Origin: Collinsella sp. | GTDB taxonomy: Bacteria; Actinomycetota; Coriobacteriia; Coriobacteriales; Coriobacteriaceae | DNA: 9,120 nt | Direction: 5' to 3' | Assembly: GCA_014871605.1 (NCBI GenBank) | Contig: WGSQ01000068.1 | Coordinates: 1 to 9,120, forward strand | Shown: positions 5,634-9,120 of the stretch, piece after piece | How positions within the stretch are numbered: the first letter of the stretch is position 1 | How the letters are laid out: each line of letters opens with the position of its first letter | The notes under the pieces: generated by a model | The model's input: the letters and a program-made list of their open reading frames with translations, nothing else | Told to the model about the DNA's origin: nothing | The model's database searches: none | Made by a program: the position numbers and the translations under genes

Positions 5634-5951
5634 ATGGATTGCCTGAAGGTATCAAGCAAATCATCGCCCGCGTCCGTTGCCGGCGCCATCGCCGGCATGG
5701 TCAAGGATGGTGTACCCGTCAACATCCAGTGTGTCGGCGCCGGTGCGGTCAACCAGGCTATTAAGGCCGTGGCTATCGCGCGCGGTTTTTTGATTCCAAC
5801 CGGTTTTGATATTTCCTGCGCGCCCGTGTTCTCCGACATCCTCATTAACGGGGAGTCGCGCACGGCCATCCGCCTTTCTATCTACGTTCACCAGATCAAT
5901 CGAGCTGCTATGGATAACGTCGTCATGGATGATGTTAAGCCTGTGGCATAG
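5634..5951 (+). CDS. spoVS: SpoVS-family (Alba-like) protein
   Basis: SpoVS is a small conserved protein with an Alba-like fold, required for proper stage V sporulation in Bacillus subtilis and thought to bind nucleic acid. The product follows the family closely: LKVSSKSSPASVAGAIAG at residues 4-21, a VGAGAVNQAIKAVAIARGF block at 34-52, then a SRTAIRL strand near 75-81. Length is 105 residues, about 20 longer than the roughly 86-residue Bacillus protein; the extra part is a C-terminal tail (about 85-105) rich in N, V and D. The start is set by CAGGAG at 5621. It lies 74 bp after the GHKL gene, with two inverted repeats in the gap, and 49 bp before miaB. In Firmicutes spoVS also often follows rny. 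The likely host does not sporulate, so its role here is probably a non-sporulation regulatory or RNA/DNA-binding one (inference). Confidence 0.95.
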   Translation: MDCLKVSSKSSPASVAGAIAGMVKDGVPVNIQCVGAGAVNQAIKAVAIARGFLIPTGFDISCAPVFSDILINGESRTAIRLSIYVHQINRAAMDNVVMDDVKPVA

Positions 5952-6000
5952 CTTCTGCTTGTCTCGATTCGCCTCCCTTCCATCGTTAGGACTTATGCAC

Positions 6001-7371
6001 ATGGACCAGCGTTCCGTACGCGATATTCTTGCCGGTAAAACCTACTTTATCCGCACCTTTGGCTGCCAGATGAATCAGCACGATTCCGAGCGCGTGAGCG
6101 GTCTGCTCGATTCGTATGGTTGCCTCATGGCGCTCGATCCCGAGCATGCCGATATCGTTGTCTTCATGACATGCTGTGTGCGTGAGGCCGCCGATACTCG
6201 CCTGTACGGTCAGTGCAATTCCTGCAAAAGCCTGCCGCCTTCGCCTTCGGGCAAGCGTGTGGTTGCCGTGGGCGGCTGCATTGCGCAGCGTGATGGCGAG
6301 GGCCTGCTCACCAACGTCGATAACGTCAATGTCATCTTTGGCACGCATTCTATCGCACATGTGGCCGAGCTCATTGCCGAGGCGTTCCTTGACGGCAAGC
6401 GTCATATCCGCACCAATGAGCATGAGGATACGGATGCCATGAGCATGCCGTGGCATCGCGAGACCCAGTATCACGCCTGGGTGCCCATCATGACGGGCTG
6501 CAATAATTTCTGCACCTATTGCATCGTGCCGTACGTGCGCGGTCGCGAAAAGAGCCGCCCCTTCGAGGAGATTGTCGACGAGGTGACCGGTTTGGTGCGC
6601 CAGGGCGTGCGTGAGATTACGCTGCTGGGCCAAAACGTTAACTCATATGGTCGCGATCTGTTTGGCAAGCCGCGTTTTGCCGATCTGCTGCGTGCCGTGG
6701 GCGATACGGGTGTGGAGCGCATCTTCTTTACGTCTTCGCATCCCAAGGACCTGCTGCCCGAGACCATCGACGCCATGGCCGAAACGCCTGCCGTTATGCC
6801 GCAGCTGCACTTGGCCGTCCAGTCAGGTTCGACGCGGATCCTCAAAGAGATGAATCGCCGTTATACACGCGAGGACTATCTGGGCCTGGTCGATCGCATC
6901 CGCAATCGCATGCCCGATATCGCGCTCTCGACTGACATTATCGTTGGCTTTCCGGGCGAGACTGAAGAAGACTTTGAGCAGACGCTCTCACTTGCCGAGA
7001 TGGTCCGCTATGCTCAGGCCTATACCTTCATCTATTCCAAGCGCGCCGGTACCCCGGCCGCCGAGATTGACGATCCTACGCCGCATGAGGTTATTCTCGA
7101 GCGTTTCAACCGCCTGGTTAAGGTTATCGAGACCACGGCACATGAGTATAACCAGGGCGAGCTTCATACTGTGGTTCCCGCGCTCATTGAGGGAACGAGT
7201 AAAAAGAACGATGCGGTCCTGCTGGGCAAGAGTCCCAAGAATCAGACCGTGCATGCGCCTATCCCCGAGGGTTACAGCATCGATCAGCTTGTTGGCAAGA
7301 TCGTTGATGTTGACGTTGACGTTGCCAAGACCTGGTATTTGTCCGGTTCCGTTGTGGGCGAGCCGCGCTAA
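6001..7371 (+). CDS. miaB: tRNA-2-methylthio-N6-dimethylallyladenosine synthase MiaB
   Basis: MiaB converts i6A at position 37 of tRNAs reading UNN codons to ms2i6A, using S-adenosylmethionine and two 4Fe-4S clusters. The 456-residue product has the N-terminal methylthiotransferase domain with cluster cysteines C22 (FGCQMN), C58 (TCCVRE) and C93 (GGCIAQ), then the radical-SAM motif C-x3-C-x2-C (C167, C171, C174, in TGCNNFCTYCIVPYVRG), an LLGQNVNSYG segment at 208-217, IVGFPGET at 314-321, and a C-terminal TRAM domain from about 382. One oddity is M56 where the family normally has Asn (NTC). ATG 6001 is chosen because GTTAGGA at 5985-5991 is 9 bases away; ATG 5995, two codons upstream, is possible but only 3 bases from it. 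The gene overlaps miaA by one base. Confidence 0.97.
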   Translation: MDQRSVRDILAGKTYFIRTFGCQMNQHDSERVSGLLDSYGCLMALDPEHADIVVFMTCCVREAADTRLYGQCNSCKSLPPSPSGKRVVAVGGCIAQRDGEGLLTNVDNVNVIFGTHSIAHVAELIAEAFLDGKRHIRTNEHEDTDAMSMPWHRETQYHAWVPIMTGCNNFCTYCIVPYVRGREKSRPFEEIVDEVTGLVRQGVREITLLGQNVNSYGRDLFGKPRFADLLRAVGDTGVERIFFTSSHPKDLLPETIDAMAETPAVMPQLHLAVQSGSTRILKEMNRRYTREDYLGLVDRIRNRMPDIALSTDIIVGFPGETEEDFEQTLSLAEMVRYAQAYTFIYSKRAGTPAAEIDDPTPHEVILERFNRLVKVIETTAHEYNQGELHTVVPALIEGTSKKNDAVLLGKSPKNQTVHAPIPEGYSIDQLVGKIVDVDVDVAKTWYLSGSVVGEPR

Positions 7372-8309
7372 TGGTTTCTCCCGGAGCAGGTCTTTCCGCC
7401 GTTGCGATCGTCGGTCCGACGGCGGTTGGTAAGAGTGATGTTGCCGACCGTTTGGCAGCTCGTCTTTCGTCCGAAGTGCTGTCGTGCGATGCGATGCAAA
7501 TCTATCGCGGCATGGACATCGGTACCGCAAAGATGGCTCCCAATGAGTGTACGGCGCCGTTGCGTCTCGTCGACATTGTAGAGCCGGGTGTGTCATATTC
7601 TGCTGCGCTTTATCAGGCTGACGCTCGCGCGTATGTTGAACGTCTCCTTGGTTCGGGTTGCCTGCCGGTTTTTTGCGGAGGTACGGGGCTGTATCTCAAG
7701 GCCGCCCTCGATGAGATGGACTTTCCTTCGGGTGAACTTGAGGACGATCGCCGTGCGGGCTATCAGGAGCTTGCCGAGCGTATTGGCGAGGAAGAACTGC
7801 ATGCCCTGCTTGCCGAGCGCGATCCAGAATCAGCTGCTGTTATTCATCCCCATAACGTGCGCCGTGTGATTCGTGCGCTCGAGATGTGTGATGATGGTAT
7901 CTCCTATGCACAGCAAAAAAGTCAGTTTAGTGTTCCGCGCGAGCATTATCATGCCCTATGGTTTGGCCTGACGCGAAATCGCGGGGTGCTCTACGAGCGC
8001 ATTAACCTGCGCGTCGATCTGATGTTTGAGCAGGGTCTTGTCGATGAGGTCCGCGGTCTTATGGACCAGGGGCTGGGAGATGCCCTGACGTCAATGCAGG
8101 CAATTGGCTATAAAGAGATCATCGATGCTTTCAATGGCGTTACGAGCATGGATGAGGCTCGCGAACTCATTAAGATGCGTTCGCGTCGTTATGCCAAGCG
8201 TCAGCTTTCGTGGTTTAAGCGCGATGACCGTATCGTGTGGTTTGATATGGATGAATGTACGATCGATGAGGTCGTTGAGGATATCGTGCATCGTATTGAG
8301 GCTGCCTAA
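7371..8309 (+). CDS. miaA: tRNA dimethylallyltransferase MiaA
   Basis: MiaA transfers the dimethylallyl group of DMAPP to N6 of A37 in tRNAs reading UNN codons, making the i6A substrate for MiaB. The 312 residues match the family length. Motifs: P-loop GPTAVGKS at 15-22, SCDAMQIYRGMDIGTAK at 38-54 with the catalytic Asp D40, GGTGLY at 103-108, the HNVRRVIRALE helix at 161-171, QAIGYKE at 243-249, and the C-terminal RYAKRQLSWFKRD at 273-285. The usual Ser after the catalytic Asp (DSMQ) is Ala here (DAMQ). ATG 7371 shares a base with the miaB stop (TAATG), so the two enzymes of one pathway are translationally coupled, substrate-maker downstream of substrate-user. A second TAATG links it to hflX. 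Synthesis from an internal promoter is not evident. Confidence 0.98.
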   Translation: MVSPGAGLSAVAIVGPTAVGKSDVADRLAARLSSEVLSCDAMQIYRGMDIGTAKMAPNECTAPLRLVDIVEPGVSYSAALYQADARAYVERLLGSGCLPVFCGGTGLYLKAALDEMDFPSGELEDDRRAGYQELAERIGEEELHALLAERDPESAAVIHPHNVRRVIRALEMCDDGISYAQQKSQFSVPREHYHALWFGLTRNRGVLYERINLRVDLMFEQGLVDEVRGLMDQGLGDALTSMQAIGYKEIIDAFNGVTSMDEARELIKMRSRRYAKRQLSWFKRDDRIVWFDMDECTIDEVVEDIVHRIEAA

Positions 8310-9120
8310 TGGCCCGTTTCCCCCTTGTTTCCACGGCGCCCGAGCCCGAGCGTGCCATTTTAGTTGGTGTTGAGTGGCGCGATAATTCATGGCCGCTCGA
8401 TCGCTCGCTTGATGAGCTGGAGCGTCTTGCCCACACAGCTGGTGCCCAGTGCGTGGCACGCTTGTCGCAGCGTTTGGTAAAGCCATATCCTAAATCGTTT
8501 ATCGGTTCCGGTAAGGTTGAAGAGCTGTGCGGCCTGGTGCATCGCATGGATGCCGATGTCGTTATTTTTGACGACGACCTGACCCCCTCGCAGCAATCCT
8601 ATTTGGAGAAAGCCGTGGGCGAGCCGGTGAAGATTATCGATCGTACAGCACTGATCCTGGATATCTTTGGCCTGCATGCTCAGACACGTGAGGGACGCCT
8701 GCAGGTACAGCTGGCACAGCTTCAATATTTGTTGCCTCGCCTGCGTGGCATGTGGAGCCATCTCGCCAAGGAACAGACGCGCGGCGGCATCGGCTCACGC
8801 TTTGGTCAGGGCGAAAGTCAGCTCGAGGTCGACCGTCGCCTCATTCGTAATAAGATCGCTGCGCTTCGTCGTGAGCTCAAGCAGGTTGAACAGCGTCGCG
8901 ATGTTCAATCCAAGAGTCGCATTGAGTCACCGGCGTTTCGCGTCGCGTTAGCCGGTTATACCAATGCCGGTAAATCGACGTTGCTCAATCGTCTGACCGG
9001 CTCTACGGTACTTTCGCAGGACAAGCTGTTTGCTACGCTCGACCCGACGACGCGTTCGTATCGTCTGCCCGGCGGTCGCGGCATGACGATTACCGATACC
9101 GTCGGCTTTATTCAAAAGCT
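8309..9120 (+). CDS. hflX: GTPase HflX (5' part, cut by the window edge)
   Basis: HflX binds the 50S subunit, splits stalled or stressed 70S ribosomes and hydrolyses GTP. The window holds the first 270 codons with no in-frame stop. The N-terminal HflX domain (about residues 15-140) includes FIGSGKVEEL at 64-73, FDDDLTPSQ at 87-95 and DRTALILDIF at 111-120; a RTRGGIGSRFGQGE-type linker and coiled coil lie near 157-205 (QTRGGIG, then RRLIRNKI). The G domain then starts: G1 GYTNAGKST at 216-224, the switch I region FATLDPTTR at 241-249 and G3 DTVGFI at 263-268. The remaining G4 and G5 motifs must lie beyond the edge. The start is set by TAATG overlap with miaA and by GAGG at 8298-8301, 7 bases upstream. 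Order miaB-miaA-hflX suggests one operon. In E. coli hflX is also close to miaA, with hfq between them. Confidence 0.96.
   Translation, partial: MARFPLVSTAPEPERAILVGVEWRDNSWPLDRSLDELERLAHTAGAQCVARLSQRLVKPYPKSFIGSGKVEELCGLVHRMDADVVIFDDDLTPSQQSYLEKAVGEPVKIIDRTALILDIFGLHAQTREGRLQVQLAQLQYLLPRLRGMWSHLAKEQTRGGIGSRFGQGESQLEVDRRLIRNKIAALRRELKQVEQRRDVQSKSRIESPAFRVALAGYTNAGKSTLLNRLTGSTVLSQDKLFATLDPTTRSYRLPGGRGMTITDTVGFIQK

Noticed and set aside
7303..7320. Tandem GTTGAT/GTTGAC hexamers in miaB
   Set aside because: Three in-frame units encoding alternating Val-Asp in the TRAM domain; ordinary beta-strand sequence, too short to be a meaningful repeat.

Overview
The window is a dense, single-strand (+) stretch of bacterial housekeeping genes: cinA (pncC-type), recA, recX, rny (RNase Y), an uncharacterised GHKL ATPase, spoVS, miaB, miaA and the 5' part of hflX. 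GC-rich codon choice, an RNase Y and a SpoVS next to recA, and a GAAC-N4-GTTC type LexA box point to the Coriobacteriia (Actinomycetota). A Collinsella-like gut anaerobe is my best guess, inferred from gene order and composition and not from a marker gene.

Layout. (1) 24-554: a stand-alone CinA C-terminal domain protein, closed by a short hairpin at 562-585. (2) 586-811: a T-rich spacer that ends in a well-formed promoter (TTGACC, 17 bp, TATTAT) whose spacer carries a palindromic SOS box, CGAACAGCCGTTCG. recA follows, with recX 11 bp downstream, so recA-recX looks like a LexA-controlled unit separated from cinA. (3) 2653-2921: a probable terminator for recX, then a strong promoter (TTGACA, 17 bp, TACGAT) and an approximately 160-nt leader for rny containing two hairpins. 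(4) rny and the GHKL ATPase gene are 1 bp apart and probably cotranslated. (5) 5560-5633: a short spacer with two inverted repeats before spoVS. (6) miaB, miaA and hflX: miaB-miaA and miaA-hflX overlap as TAATG, so this is a coupled tRNA-modification and ribosome-rescue block running off the right edge.

How the genes relate. RecA and RecX are recombinase and modulator. RNase Y is the membrane-bound initiator of mRNA decay. MiaA prenylates A37 of tRNAs reading UNN codons and MiaB methylthiolates the product. HflX is a GTPase that splits stalled ribosomes. SpoVS is an Alba-like nucleic-acid-binding protein best known from spore formers. In many Firmicutes mutS and mutL lie near miaB and miaA; here miaB abuts miaA directly. 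The GHKL protein between rny and spoVS nonetheless has an N-terminal half with MutL-like motif order, and it is the least understood gene in the window. I see no mobile element, CRISPR array, tRNA or rRNA, and no non-coding gap longer than 300 bases.
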